Shown piece by piece: positions 24,977 to 34,525 of a DNA stretch of 45,055 bases (position 1 is the first letter of the stretch; each line of letters starts with the position of its first letter). This DNA is from an uncultured Opitutia bacterium (lineage in GTDB: Bacteria > Verrucomicrobiota > Verrucomicrobiia > Opitutales > UBA953), in NCBI GenBank assembly GCA_903919185.1, contig CAIXHF010000090.1:1-45055 (forward strand). The letters run 5' to 3'. The position numbers and the translations under genes are program-made. The notes under the pieces were generated by a model, which made no database searches, had not been told where the DNA came from, and worked only from the letters and a program-made list of their open reading frames with translations.

Positions 24977-27900
24977 TTAGTTCATGGGCGCTGGCGCCGA
25001 GGGCGTGCCTTCCCACGAGGTGCGCGCTGGCGTGTGCTCACCCTTGGCCACCAAGGTCAACGGCCCAAGGCGACATTCTTCCCCCACGGAAGCATCATAG
25101 AGCACGGTGGCGCGCACGCCCAAGGTGGCACGGGCACCAATGTTGACTAAGCCTATCCGCATGACCCGGTCTTCGAACAAATGCGTCTGCGGTCCGCTGT
25201 GCTCATTCAGTTCCGCCCCATCACCGATGGTGACACAGTCGAACTCCGTTAGGTCCGTGGTATTAATCCAGGTGCCGCGCCCGACGTTCACACCCAGTAG
25301 CCGTAAGGCCCACGCGAGCATTGGGGTGCCTCGGAGGTAATTGAGTAACGCCGGCACCGCCAAGGATTCATGCAGAATCGTCACGGCTTCACTCAGCCAA
25401 ACAAACAACGTCCACATGGGCGCCAGGCGTGGACGATACTTGCCGATTAAAAGCCACTTAGCCGACCAAACGAAGGCGAAGGCAATCGCGGCGTAGCACA
25501 GCCCCGCCAGCGTCAACGCGACCGCGAAGCCCAGCCAGTCTTCTTCCGTCACATAATCCATGGTCTCGTAGACGGTCACGTAACCTACCGCGATGATGAA
25601 GGCCAAGGGCACGACGATACGCAGGCCTTCGATGCAGGCACGAGCCAAGCGACGACCTTTACTCGGGCGGAAGGTCAGCGTCGGATCCTGCGACTCAATG
25701 GTCTCACGCGCGGGCAAAAGCATCGGCGGAGACCCCATCCAGGTCTGCCCCGGCTGCATCTGCTCGTTGGTCGGCGAACTGGACTGCACCCCGAGCAGGA
25801 AGTCCTCGGGGAAGGTCGTACCATCTGGGACGTAGGCGCCGTTACCCACAAAGGAACGATGGCCGATGCGCGTCCGACGAAGCACCATCCAACCGCCACG
25901 TTGCTCTTCATCGCCGAGCATCGCCCCGTCTGCGATAAAAGATTCATCACCTAATTCCAAAAGCTCCGGCACGACCCCTTCGGCCGTTGAGACTTCAGCA
26001 TCGCGGCCAACTTTCGTGCCGAGCAACCGAAGCCAGGTGGCAACATAGACCGAGGCGTATAAACCGTGTAGGACCTGCAAGGAAGCATCCATGACGGCGG
26101 AGAGTTGCCACTTCCAGAAATACTCTCGACCGTACAAGGAAAAGCGACCTGGGCGTTGCCGCGGTAGGCATTGCTTTAATATACCAGCTAGGCAGGCCGT
26201 GATAACCAAGAGAATCGCCGCTGCTGGCATGGCGAGCAGGAAGAAGAATGGAAAGGTTTCCCACCAGGCGTGGTCTGACTCAAACAGATCGAGCCAGTGT
26301 GCATCCAAATAGTCGATGGCGACAAAACTTGGGAACACCGGGATATAGAAAAGGACGGCCACTAAGGCCGCCCCCAACGCGAAGGCTCCCATCCTTGCAT
26401 AGCGTTCCCACACGCTGGGTCGCGCGGGCGGAGCAGTTACCACGGTATCGGACTCCACCGGACGAGCCGGTGCCCCCGCCCAGGTCTCGCCGGCGGGGAT
26501 ATGCTTCGACTCCGCCAAGGCGGACTGTCCGGCCAATCTGGCGCCGTCCCCGACCGAGGTATCGTTCTCAAGCACCGCGTAAGAATCCACGGCGGCACCA
26601 CGGCCAATCGTGATACGACCGATGATGAGTCGGCCGCCTTCCACGCGAGCGTTCTCCAAATTCACGAAGGTGCCAAGACAGGCGCCGTCCCCAATCGTCA
26701 GGAGTTCCGGCACCGATACGGTGACCGAATTGATGAGACAGTCTCGGCCGACCTTAGCCCCAAGGAGACGCAGGTGCAGGGACTTCCAGGGGGTGCCCGA
26801 AATGAGGTAGACCGCTGGGATTTCGTTGAGGCGGGCGCCAAGCCACCAACGGAAATAGGTTTCGCCCCAGAGCGGATAGTTGCCCGGACGAAGTCGGCCC
26901 ACCAGTAGCCGCCGTAGCAGAATGCCCAAGGGGAACGATAACGCCAACGCTACTAAGTAAGTGCCTAACGCTGCCACGATCGCGACGACTATGCTGTCAT
27001 CGGTGTCGCCAGTCAGAAGGTGGTAGGCAAAGAACGGAGCCAACCACTGGAACATGTGCAGTAGGACGAGGAAAGGCAGACAGGCAGCCTGGGCGCAGCC
27101 GCACCAAAACCGGCGATTGAGCGGAGCGACCTCATGGGCCGGTGCTGGACGACCCGGGGTCGACGCCCCGAGGCCAGCCATCGCTTGGGCCAACGCTCCG
27201 AGCTGACGATTACGGTAGACGTGCTGAACGCCCATACTCGCATAGCGCGGGTCACGACGGAGACGCGTGACCAAGCGCGCCGCGAGCAAGGAATGGCCAT
27301 TGAGGTCTGAAAAGAAATCGACTTCGGGTGCCAAGCGTCGTCCCGGGAAAAACTCGGCTAAAATTGCACGCAAGGCGGCTTCGTGCTCGTTAGCGGCCGG
27401 CGGAGCATCGGCAACTGCCGCCACCTGCAGATCACGTTTACGCAATGCACCCAAGTCCACCTTACCCGAACTTAACCGGGGCATGCTCTCCAAGACCTCG
27501 ACGTGGGCGGGCAACATATAAACCGCCAAGCGTCGGGCCAAGGCTGCGCGTAAGTCGGCCATGTTCGGCGCCGTGCCAGACGCGACGATGAAGGCGACGA
27601 TTTCATCGCTGCCCGCCAATGGACGGACAACAGCCGCCGCTGTACCGACGCCAGATTGGTCCGCCAGCGCCGCCGAAATTTCGTCGAGCTCGATGCGGAA
27701 CCCACGGAGTTTCACCTGATTATCGACGCGCCCAAAACACAGAATTTCGCCCGAGGTATCAATCCGCCCCAAGTCGCCCGTCAGGTAGGCCCGCTGGCCA
27801 GCGATTTCGATAAACCGAGCGGCGGTGAGTTCGGCCCGTCCGAGATAGCCATTGGCTAAACCTGGCCCGAAAACGACAATCTCACCAGCCTCCCCCTGGG

Positions 27901-28933
27901 CAACGAGCCGGCGCTCCGGGTCACAGATGCCAATGTGATAATTAGGCAAAGGACGGCCAATCGTAACTGGCTTACCTGGTCGGAGTTCAGCGAGGGTCGC
28001 CGTGACCGTCGTCTCAGTCGGACCATATGTATTAAAGACTTCGTAGCCCTTACCCGTCAAACGTTCCGATAAGGCATCGGGACAAGCCTCGCCTCCTAAG
28101 TTCAATAAGCGAAGCGAGGACGGCAAGGCTGGCATCAAGGCGACCAGCGTCGGCACGGCATGCAGGACGGTGAGGCGATGGGCAGTCAAGGCCGCTGCAA
28201 CAGCGTCGGGATCAGATACGGTCTCGACGGGGGCGACCCAGAGCGTGGCACCCGCCAGGAAAGAAATCCAGACCTCCTCCACCGACATATCAAAGGCGAC
28301 GGAGAAGCCTTGGTAGACTCGGTCGTCGGCCCGAATCCGCAACACGTGGTTTTCACTGCGAACAAAGTGGCAGACGTTGCGTTGTGAGATGGCGATACCT
28401 TTGGGCTCGCCCGTCGAACCCGAGGTATAAATCACATAGGCATTATCCGATGGCGCCGCTCTAACAATCACGCCGTCCCCAACGACGGGTAAAGTGGCCA
28501 TGACCACCGGAGTTAAGCCACGCTCAAGTACCGCTGCGGACATACCCGCTTCGGTCAGCACCAAAGTACCGCGCGCATCCCGCATGCAGGTTGCCAAGCG
28601 ATCTGGTGGCACGGCCACGTCAAAGGGTAGCCACGCGGCTCCCGACAGCGCGATGCCCACCTGTCCGACGATGAGGTCGCGACCGCGCGACATCCATAGC
28701 CCCACACATTGACCAGGCATAACGCCGCCAGCCCGCAGTCCAGCCGCGACACCCTCCGCCCTGGATAACAAGTCCTGATAAGTCAGGATGCCTTGGGCAT
28801 CCTCCAAGGCAATGGCGGCAGGCTGCCGGTGGACCGTTGCCCGGAAGATATCCGCCAAACACTCGTCGCGGATTAATTCGGGGAGGTCGGGGCCGGTTAA
28901 AATCATGGGGGACGTCTGTAGAACAACTTCCAT
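24977..28933 (-). CDS. Pls-like single-module nonribosomal peptide synthetase: adenylation - carrier - three membrane/beta-helix modules
   Basis: A 1318-residue protein. Residues 30-505 form an adenylation domain: YTSGSTGEPKG, FDMSVEEVW, NTYGPTETT, YLTGDLGR, VDNQVKLRGFRIEL and the catalytic Lys in LSSGKVDL. Residues 515-585 form a carrier domain with Ser548 in NGHSLL. The rest holds six predicted membrane helices in pairs (about 610-635 and 648-670; 846-870 and 894-918; 1102-1122 and 1133-1157). Each pair is followed by a hexapeptide-repeat left-handed beta-helix (725-820, 970-1065, 1210-1300) introduced by RLLG-x-x-VGR. Order and size match poly-epsilon-lysine synthetase Pls (about 1320 residues; carrier, then three tandem soluble domains among six membrane helices), which joins one amino acid into a homopolymer. 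There is no ordinary condensation or thioesterase domain. Start ATG 28933, 21 bases after the murJ stop. Product and substrate are inference. Confidence 0.8.
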   Translation of the reverse strand: MEVVLQTSPMILTGPDLPELIRDECLADIFRATVHRQPAAIALEDAQGILTYQDLLSRAEGVAAGLRAGGVMPGQCVGLWMSRGRDLIVGQVGIALSGAAWLPFDVAVPPDRLATCMRDARGTLVLTEAGMSAAVLERGLTPVVMATLPVVGDGVIVRAAPSDNAYVIYTSGSTGEPKGIAISQRNVCHFVRSENHVLRIRADDRVYQGFSVAFDMSVEEVWISFLAGATLWVAPVETVSDPDAVAAALTAHRLTVLHAVPTLVALMPALPSSLRLLNLGGEACPDALSERLTGKGYEVFNTYGPTETTVTATLAELRPGKPVTIGRPLPNYHIGICDPERRLVAQGEAGEIVVFGPGLANGYLGRAELTAARFIEIAGQRAYLTGDLGRIDTSGEILCFGRVDNQVKLRGFRIELDEISAALADQSGVGTAAAVVRPLAGSDEIVAFIVASGTAPNMADLRAALARRLAVYMLPAHVEVLESMPRLSSGKVDLGALRKRDLQVAAVADAPPAANEHEAALRAILAEFFPGRRLAPEVDFFSDLNGHSLLAARLVTRLRRDPRYASMGVQHVYRNRQLGALAQAMAGLGASTPGRPAPAHEVAPLNRRFWCGCAQAACLPFLVLLHMFQWLAPFFAYHLLTGDTDDSIVVAIVAALGTYLVALALSFPLGILLRRLLVGRLRPGNYPLWGETYFRWWLGARLNEIPAVYLISGTPWKSLHLRLLGAKVGRDCLINSVTVSVPELLTIGDGACLGTFVNLENARVEGGRLIIGRITIGRGAAVDSYAVLENDTSVGDGARLAGQSALAESKHIPAGETWAGAPARPVESDTVVTAPPARPSVWERYARMGAFALGAALVAVLFYIPVFPSFVAIDYLDAHWLDLFESDHAWWETFPFFFLLAMPAAAILLVITACLAGILKQCLPRQRPGRFSLYGREYFWKWQLSAVMDASLQVLHGLYASVYVATWLRLLGTKVGRDAEVSTAEGVVPELLELGDESFIADGAMLGDEEQRGGWMVLRRTRIGHRSFVGNGAYVPDGTTFPEDFLLGVQSSSPTNEQMQPGQTWMGSPPMLLPARETIESQDPTLTFRPSKGRRLARACIEGLRIVVPLAFIIAVGYVTVYETMDYVTEEDWLGFAVALTLAGLCYAAIAFAFVWSAKWLLIGKYRPRLAPMWTLFVWLSEAVTILHESLAVPALLNYLRGTPMLAWALRLLGVNVGRGTWINTTDLTEFDCVTIGDGAELNEHSGPQTHLFEDRVMRIGLVNIGARATLGVRATVLYDASVGEECRLGPLTLVAKGEHTPARTSWEGTPSAPAPMN

Positions 28934-28954
28934 TCCGGAGAGTTGCAAAAAACT

Positions 28955-30538
28955 TTAGCGGCGGAGGCGCAGCCGGCGCAGGAGACGGTCGCCCAAGCCC
29001 AGCACCATATCGCGCTCCGGATACTTCCACCAAACTAGCACAACCGCGTAGAGCGCTGCGGCGATGCCTCCCGCCAAGGCCATTGAGAAGAGAAGATTAA
29101 CTTTCGTATTCAACCAAGGCTGCCCAACCCTAAACAAGAGGGTATAACCTTGATAAGCCACGAAGCCCATGACCAAGGAGCCCACGAGTGCTTGGACCAA
29201 CGGGACCGTTAGGTTCTCCGTCAGAAACGCCGGAGCCGTCCGGCGCAACTGATAACGCAACAGGAAATATTGCACCACGGCAGAGGCCGCATTGGCCACG
29301 GCCAGTCCTTCGATGCCATAGTTAAACCAGACCGCCGCAATCGAACCCGTAATGTTTATGCCGACGGCCCACAGGGCGACTCGGAAGGTCGCTTGGGTCT
29401 GGCCAGCGACGTTCAAAGCGCGCGTCGCCATCGAAATCATCGCATGGAAAGGCATCGCCAAGGCAAAGAGGACGAGGACGGAACGTGTCTTCGTGCAGTC
29501 CTCGGCGGTGAAACGACCGAACTCAAAGAGTAGCCGGATAATCTGCTCAGAATAAACGGCGAGCCCGATGGCCGCACCAATGTTGATCGCGAGAATCAGG
29601 CGCATCCCTCGGGCGTAGTTGCGCCCCATTGCGGCATGGTCCTTCTCCACGAAAGCCGTCGCCATCGCCGGGAACATCACCGTGGTAATGGCCGTCGAGA
29701 AAAGCCCAATCGGAAGCTCGACGATGCGGTTGGCGATGTAGTAATACGTCAGCGAGGAGCCGGCGAGGTCGAACGCCAAAGACCGCGAAATCAGGAAGTT
29801 GATCTGGAGGATCCCTGCGCCCAGAGCCGCCGGAATGAAGGCGACGCGGAGGGCCTGCCAAGCGGCGACATCGGCCCGTACCGGCGCACTCCGCCACCCG
29901 GCTTGATGGAGACCCCACATCGGAATCAGTAGCTGCAGCGTGCCGCCCGCCAAGGTGCCGAAGCACAACCAACGCGCCCGCCCCAAGTCGCCATCGCCAA
30001 GATAATACCCAAAGAAGCCTAAGCCTAAAATCATGCAGACGTTCAGGCACGCGGATGCCATCTCCGCCAAACCGAAGCGGCCGCTTAAGTTAACGGCGGA
30101 GGTGAACAGCGCCGCGACGCAGATCAGCGGCATATACGGCATACACCACGCCGTGAACTCCGCGGAATTCACATAACGCGGATTCTTGAACAGCATCATC
30201 GCTAAGAGCGAAGTGCCGATGCTGACGAGCGTGATGCCAAGGAGCCACGGAAGAATCTTGCGCAGGACGTAGTTTAAAAAGGCGTGCGCGGCGGGGCGGC
30301 CATGCTTCGCTTCGATTTCCGCCATGACCGGAACCGTCGCCGCCGTCAAAGCACCCTCGCCGAGCAGGCGGCGGAAGAGGTTCGGAATCTGAAAGGCAAA
30401 AAGAAACGCCGCGCCAATCGCGCTGGCACCAAAGAAGGCCGCAATGAGCTGGTCGCGAAAGAGCCCCAGCACACGCGACACCATCGTCCAGGAGGCCGTC
30501 TTGGCCATAGCCTGATACTGGCGCGTCTGCTCAGACAT
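28955..30538 (-). CDS. murJ: Lipid II flippase MurJ
   Basis: A 527-residue polytopic inner-membrane protein of the MviN/MurJ family, which moves lipid II across the membrane for peptidoglycan synthesis. The N-terminus has the family signature TASWTMVSRVLGLFRDQLIAAFFG, here seen in parts: VSRVLGLFRD with the conserved Arg, FQIPNLFRRLLGEGAL, then about 14 hydrophobic helices. Further typical segments are NFLISRSLAF, ELPIGLFSTAI and the late FRVALWAVGINI. The length is standard. It lies 6 bases after hisS and 21 bases before the Pls-like gene. That could be simple operon packing or could link the polymer synthetase to envelope expression. Confidence 0.94.
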   Translation of the reverse strand: MSEQTRQYQAMAKTASWTMVSRVLGLFRDQLIAAFFGASAIGAAFLFAFQIPNLFRRLLGEGALTAATVPVMAEIEAKHGRPAAHAFLNYVLRKILPWLLGITLVSIGTSLLAMMLFKNPRYVNSAEFTAWCMPYMPLICVAALFTSAVNLSGRFGLAEMASACLNVCMILGLGFFGYYLGDGDLGRARWLCFGTLAGGTLQLLIPMWGLHQAGWRSAPVRADVAAWQALRVAFIPAALGAGILQINFLISRSLAFDLAGSSLTYYYIANRIVELPIGLFSTAITTVMFPAMATAFVEKDHAAMGRNYARGMRLILAINIGAAIGLAVYSEQIIRLLFEFGRFTAEDCTKTRSVLVLFALAMPFHAMISMATRALNVAGQTQATFRVALWAVGINITGSIAAVWFNYGIEGLAVANAASAVVQYFLLRYQLRRTAPAFLTENLTVPLVQALVGSLVMGFVAYQGYTLLFRVGQPWLNTKVNLLFSMALAGGIAAALYAVVLVWWKYPERDMVLGLGDRLLRRLRLRR

Positions 30539-30544
30539 CGGGGT

Positions 30545-31882
30545 TTAAGGCAAGATGGCCCGCATGCCCTCTTCCAATACGGCTCGTAAAGCCGGGACCA
30601 AGTCGGTCCGTGGGATTTCGGCTTCGGTCCGGTCCGTGAGGCTACGCACCTTGGTCACGCCCTTGGCAACTTCCTCGCCGCCATAAACGAGCGCATACTT
30701 CGCCCCCGCGGTTTCGGCCTGTTGGGCGAGCTTGCCGAATTTTCCATCGCGTAAGTTATACTCAACGCGGAAACCCGCGCGACGGAGGTTGGCGACGTCT
30801 TCCAAGGCCGCGCTCCGCGCATCAGGACCGAGCACCATGACAAAGAAGTCTGGGCCATCAGCATAAGCCGGGATGAGTTTCTTGGCTTCAAGCAAATCAC
30901 GCAGCGTAACGTCCCCCATACCAAAGCCAACGGCCGGAAGATCCGGACCACCGAGCTTCTTAACCAAGGCATCGTAACGACCGCCGCCCGCCAAGGCGCG
31001 GGCTTCGCCACCGGTTTCAAAGGCTTCGAAGACAAAGCCCGTGTAATAGGCTAAGCCGCGTACAATCGTAAGGTCCATCACGATGCATTCACCGAAGCCC
31101 ATGGACTTGAGCGTTCCGAGTAAATGATTCCATTCTTCGAGTCGCGCCGTCATCGCGGCGTCACCGGCGGCCAGTTGTGCGAGTTCTTCGAGCGAACGGG
31201 TCGCCGCAAAGGCGCGGGCGGCCGCCAAGGTCTTCTCCGCGTCGCAAGCCGTCCCGACCAACGCAGCCGTCATCGCCTCAATCAAATCCTTCGGAGCACC
31301 GCGCTCCAGTTTATCGACCACGCCGAGCACAGCCGTCGCATTGGCTTCGGGGACGCCGACGCTGGCGAGGTAACGGAACCAAAGAGTACGGTCGGAAATA
31401 CGGATGCGGAAGTCCTGCTGCGTCAGGCCGAAACCCAAAAGACAATCAGCGCAGAGTGCGATCAGCTCCGCATCGGCGGCGGGACCAGCCTCCCCCAGCA
31501 AGTCGGCGTTCAGCTGATAGAAAGCACGGAGGCGGCCTTTCTGTGGCTTCTCGTAACGGTAGTTCTCGCCAATGGCGAACCAGCGAATGGGCTTCGCCAT
31601 ACCGTTGGCGCGGGCACCGACCATACGCGCCAGCGAAGGCGTCATTTCGGGACGGAGGCTGACCTGGCGGCCGCCCTTATCCTCAAAGTTGAATAACTGC
31701 CGGACGATCTCTTCGCCGGACTTCTCGGTAAAAAGTTCCAAGGGCTCGAGCACCGGCGATTCCCACTCACGGAAACCATAACGGCGGCAGGCTTGGCGCC
31801 AGACGTCAAAGATATGCCCTAAGACCGCACGGTCTTCAGGATAGAACTCCCGGAAACCGGGTAGCGTTCGAATGTCAGACAT
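30545..31882 (-). CDS. hisS: Histidyl-tRNA synthetase
   Basis: A 445-residue class II synthetase. Motif 1 lies in the EWESPVLEPLELF region. Motif 2 is RWFAIGENYRYEKPQ with FYQLNADLLG. The histidine-specific segments are TIVRGLAYYTGFVFE and GGGRYDALV, and motif 3 follows in PAVGFGMGDVTL. The C-terminal anticodon-binding domain (about 330-445) includes VMVLGPDARS and KYALVYGGEE. PLUS: the HisA/HisB motifs separate it from HisZ. It begins 17 bases after the stop of the HU-like gene and is followed closely by murJ, so it is part of a leftward operon. No Shine-Dalgarno sequence is visible before the ATG at 31882. Confidence 0.94.
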   Translation of the reverse strand: MSDIRTLPGFREFYPEDRAVLGHIFDVWRQACRRYGFREWESPVLEPLELFTEKSGEEIVRQLFNFEDKGGRQVSLRPEMTPSLARMVGARANGMAKPIRWFAIGENYRYEKPQKGRLRAFYQLNADLLGEAGPAADAELIALCADCLLGFGLTQQDFRIRISDRTLWFRYLASVGVPEANATAVLGVVDKLERGAPKDLIEAMTAALVGTACDAEKTLAAARAFAATRSLEELAQLAAGDAAMTARLEEWNHLLGTLKSMGFGECIVMDLTIVRGLAYYTGFVFEAFETGGEARALAGGGRYDALVKKLGGPDLPAVGFGMGDVTLRDLLEAKKLIPAYADGPDFFVMVLGPDARSAALEDVANLRRAGFRVEYNLRDGKFGKLAQQAETAGAKYALVYGGEEVAKGVTKVRSLTDRTEAEIPRTDLVPALRAVLEEGMRAILP

Positions 31883-31899
31883 TGAAAGTCGGGCGAAAC

Positions 31900-32235
31900 T
31901 TACTGCTTAGGCTGCTCGGGGGCGGCGTCCGTCTTATCGACGTTATACGACTTAAGCTTGGCCTTCAGTTCCTTGCCGGCTTTGAATTTGATGACCGCGC
32001 GCTTCGGAATGACGACGTCAGTCTCCGGGCGGTTCGGGTTGCGACCGATACGGCTCTTACGCACCTGCACCTGGAAGACACCGAAATTACGCAGCTCGAC
32101 ATCGCGGCCGGACAACAGCGCCTCGCTGATGGCATCCAAGGTTAGCTGGACGCTGTCACGGATGTGCTTTTGCGGGTAGCCCTTTTCGGTAAAGATTTTT
32201 AGGACGATTTCCCGCTTGGTGAGGTTGTCGGACAT
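31900..32235 (-). CDS. HU/IHF-family DNA-binding protein
   Basis: A 111-residue nucleoid-type protein that bends DNA as a dimer. It has the N-terminal helices NLTKREIVLKIF and a helix reading LTLDAISEALLSGRDVELRNFG, here seen as VELRNFGVF. The arm carries the signature GRNPNRPETDVVIPKR with the intercalating proline region, and then VIKFKAGKELK. A 15-residue polar tail (DKTDAAPEQPKQ) is extra compared with standard HU (about 90 residues). The ATG at 32235 is chosen, since a longer frame adds 21 unrelated residues. The start codon is preceded by the pyrimidine run CCCTCCTCC rather than a Shine-Dalgarno sequence. HU and IHF subunits cannot be told apart safely here. Confidence 0.93.
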   Translation of the reverse strand: MSDNLTKREIVLKIFTEKGYPQKHIRDSVQLTLDAISEALLSGRDVELRNFGVFQVQVRKSRIGRNPNRPETDVVIPKRAVIKFKAGKELKAKLKSYNVDKTDAAPEQPKQ

Positions 32236-32264
32236 GGAGGAGGGTAAGTGTTGATAGACAAAGG

Positions 32265-32282
32265 CATGGGAAAAGCCCCATG
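32265..32282 (-). other. Hairpin between yicC and the HU-like gene
   Basis: A perfect inverted repeat, catggg and cccatg, with a six-base loop (32271-32276) in the 71-base gap between the yicC stop and the HU-like start. The strand facing HU has only a short T-rich tail (CCTTTGT), so it is at best a weak terminator or attenuator. Confidence 0.4.
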
Positions 32283-32306
32283 GCAACACCGCACCCACGA
32301 AAAAGG

Positions 32307-33188
32307 CTATTCGAGGTTCTGCACCTGCTCGCGAATCCGCTCGATCTCGGTTTTAGCCTCTAAAACGGCCTGAGTGGTGGGAATTTCGGCAGCCTTACTC
32401 CCCACGGTATTAACCTCCCGGAGCAGTTCTTGGACAAGAAAATCGAGTTTTCGACCACTTTTTTCGACCTTCAACTCATTGGTAAACTGCAGGATGTGGC
32501 TTTTGAGGCGGACGACCTCCTCGGTGATATCACAGCGGTCGGCGAAGAGCGCCAGCTCTTTGAGCACGCGCTCGTCGGAAGGATCGAGACTCAACCCCGC
32601 TTCCAGTAGGCGTTTCAGAAGGGCCACGCGATGCCGCTTCGGTGCCTCCCGCTCGCCGACTTCCATGTCCGCGACCAGCGAGGAAATTTTCTGCAACCGG
32701 GCACTTAGGTCGGCGACCAGACTACGTCCCTCGGCCTCACGCATCGCAACCAACTGATCCAAGGCGGCGGCAAAGCCCTGGGCGACGGCGACTTCACAAG
32801 TTTCTAAGGTCGGCAAGGCGGCGCGTGCCGAGCGCTTGCTTTCAGCGAGCTGCAGCAGCAGGCGCGCATCGGGTTCGAAAGGTACGCCCGCCCGCGCCGC
32901 TAGGCCACGCAGATCGGCCAAAGTGTTCAGCACGGCCTCTTCATCCCACGCCGTCGTAGTCGGCTTGGCGGCCACATCGGCAAAAGTCACCCGCACCGTC
33001 ACCTTACCGCGGACCAGTCGGGCCCGTATCCACGGAGCGGACAGCGTCTCCAGCGACGACCATTCCTCTGGCGCGTAGCAGGAGACTTGCAGGTTCTTCT
33101 GATTGACCGTGGCGATTTCAACGGAGAGGCGGCGGTCCGGGAGGTTGATTTCTCCGCGACCGAAACCCGTCATCGAAGTCGCCGCCAT
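32307..33188 (-). CDS. yicC: YicC/YloC family endoribonuclease
   Basis: A 293-residue protein of the YicC family, shown in other bacteria to act as an endoribonuclease involved in small-RNA turnover. It begins SMTGFGRGEINL, the family's N-terminal signature. It has VNQKNLQVSCYAP, the central helical part, and the conserved C-terminus KLDFLVQELLREVNTVGSKA ending in EIERIREQVQNLE, both given here only in part. I start at the ATG at 33188, which is two bases after the trpB stop and just before the signature. The length is the usual 290 or so residues. It is the second gene of the leftward trpB operon; the link to trpB is probably only positional. Confidence 0.94.
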   Translation of the reverse strand: MAATSMTGFGRGEINLPDRRLSVEIATVNQKNLQVSCYAPEEWSSLETLSAPWIRARLVRGKVTVRVTFADVAAKPTTTAWDEEAVLNTLADLRGLAARAGVPFEPDARLLLQLAESKRSARAALPTLETCEVAVAQGFAAALDQLVAMREAEGRSLVADLSARLQKISSLVADMEVGEREAPKRHRVALLKRLLEAGLSLDPSDERVLKELALFADRCDITEEVVRLKSHILQFTNELKVEKSGRKLDFLVQELLREVNTVGSKAAEIPTTQAVLEAKTEIERIREQVQNLE

Positions 33189-33190
33189 GC

Positions 33191-34426
33191 TCAGAGCTTG
33201 ATTTCGACACCCATCGCACGGGCAGCGCTCCACACGTCCTTATCGCCACGGCCGGAGAGGTTGATGAGCACGACGTTCGTGCGCGGACCATCGGCCGCGA
33301 CCTTGCAACCGTGGGCGATAGCATGACTCGACTCCAGTGCCGGAATGATACCCTCGGTACACGAGAGCAGCTTGAAGGCGTCGAGGCATTCCTGGTCATT
33401 CGCGTAGGCAAACTCAATGCGACCCTTGTCGTGGTAATAGGCATGCTCGGGACCGACGGCGGCGTAATCCAAGCCTGCGGAGACCGAATGGGTCCCTTCA
33501 ATCTGCCCTTCGCTGTTCTGTAAAATATGTGTCATGCAGCCCTGCAACACGCCCAAGCGACCACCGGCGAAACGCGCGGCATGCTCACCGGTCTTGATGG
33601 CGCGGCCACCGGCTTCGACGCCGATCAGCTGGACGCCTGGCTCGTCGAGGTACTCAAAGAACGACCCGATGGCATTCGAACCACCGCCGACGCAGGCCAC
33701 GACGGTGTCTGGCAAGCGGTCTTCGGCCCGGATCATCTGCTGCTTGGACTCGATGGAAATGATGCGGTGGAAATCGCGGACCATCATCGGATACGGATGC
33801 GAACCATAAGCCGTGCCCAAGATATAATGCGTATCGCGCACATTGGTCACCCAATCGCGCATGGCCTCATTGACGGCCTCTTTCAGCGTACGTTGGCCCG
33901 CTTCGACGCCGCGGACCTCTGCGCCCATGAGACGCATCCGATAAACATTGAGGGCTTGGCGTTCCATGTCCGTCGCACCCATGTAAATGACGCACTTCAG
34001 GCCAAAGCGTGCACAGACGGCCGCGGTGGCGGTACCGTGCTGACCGGCGCCGGTTTCGGCGATGATGCGCTTCTTCCCCATGCGCACGGCGAGTAAGGCT
34101 TGGCCGATGACGTTGTTGATCTTATGGGCCCCAGTGTGGAGCATATCCTCGCGCTTGAGGTAAATCTTAGAGCCACCGCAGTGCTTGGTGAGCGCCTCGG
34201 CGTAATACAGGCCCGTCGGGCGGCCGGCATATTCCACCAACATGTCCGCGTAGGCTTTCTGAAAGGCTGGATCACGCCGGGCCTCGTCATAGGCCTTGGT
34301 CAAGTCGAGCAAAGGCGTCATTAATGTCTCGGGGACGTACATGCCGCCGAATTGGCCGAAACGGCCATGAACGTCGGGAACCTGGAAGCGAGGCTCGGTG
34401 GTCGGGATAAGGCTGGAGGCCGACAT
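33191..34426 (-). CDS. trpB: Tryptophan synthase beta chain
   Basis: A 411-residue PLP enzyme that condenses indole and serine to tryptophan. The sequence has [18 protein letters not shown] (in part [13 protein letters not shown]), [14 protein letters not shown] with the PLP lysine, [12 protein letters not shown], the phosphate-binding [10 protein letters not shown] and the C-terminal NLSGRGDKD. All are standard for TrpB1. The start ATG at 34426 has a clear Shine-Dalgarno GGAGGA seven bases upstream, the best in the window, and excludes a 67-codon longer frame. A five-base inverted repeat (34446-34458) lies just above that site in the leader. trpA is not adjacent. It is divergent from uppP and leads the operon with yicC and probably the HU-like gene and hisS. 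Confidence 0.97.
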   Translation of the reverse strand: MSASSLIPTTEPRFQVPDVHGRFGQFGGMYVPETLMTPLLDLTKAYDEARRDPAFQKAYADMLVEYAGRPTGLYYAEALTKHCGGSKIYLKREDMLHTGAHKINNVIGQALLAVRMGKKRIIAETGAGQHGTATAAVCARFGLKCVIYMGATDMERQALNVYRMRLMGAEVRGVEAGQRTLKEAVNEAMRDWVTNVRDTHYILGTAYGSHPYPMMVRDFHRIISIESKQQMIRAEDRLPDTVVACVGGGSNAIGSFFEYLDEPGVQLIGVEAGGRAIKTGEHAARFAGGRLGVLQGCMTHILQNSEGQIEGTHSVSAGLDYAAVGPEHAYYHDKGRIEFAYANDQECLDAFKLLSCTEGIIPALESSHAIAHGCKVAADGPRTNVVLINLSGRGDKDVWSAARAMGVEIKL

Positions 34427-34432
34427 AAAGTG

Positions 34433-34458
34433 TCCTCCGATAAAGCGAGAAGCTCTCG
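34433..34458 (-). promoter_or_regulatory. trpB ribosome-binding site with adjacent small hairpin
   Basis: On the minus strand GGAGGA (34433-34438) stands six bases before the ATG at 34426 and fixes the trpB start. Directly upstream is the inverted repeat cgaga-agc-tctcg (34446-34458), which could fold in the leader or bind a protein. No leader peptide rich in Trp codons is seen. Confidence 0.65.
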
Positions 34459-34525
34459 GAAGGGCAAGCGACAAGGTCACATCGCAGGTCTTGCCCTGCC
34501 CTGCGTTCCCAACCAATAAGATGGC

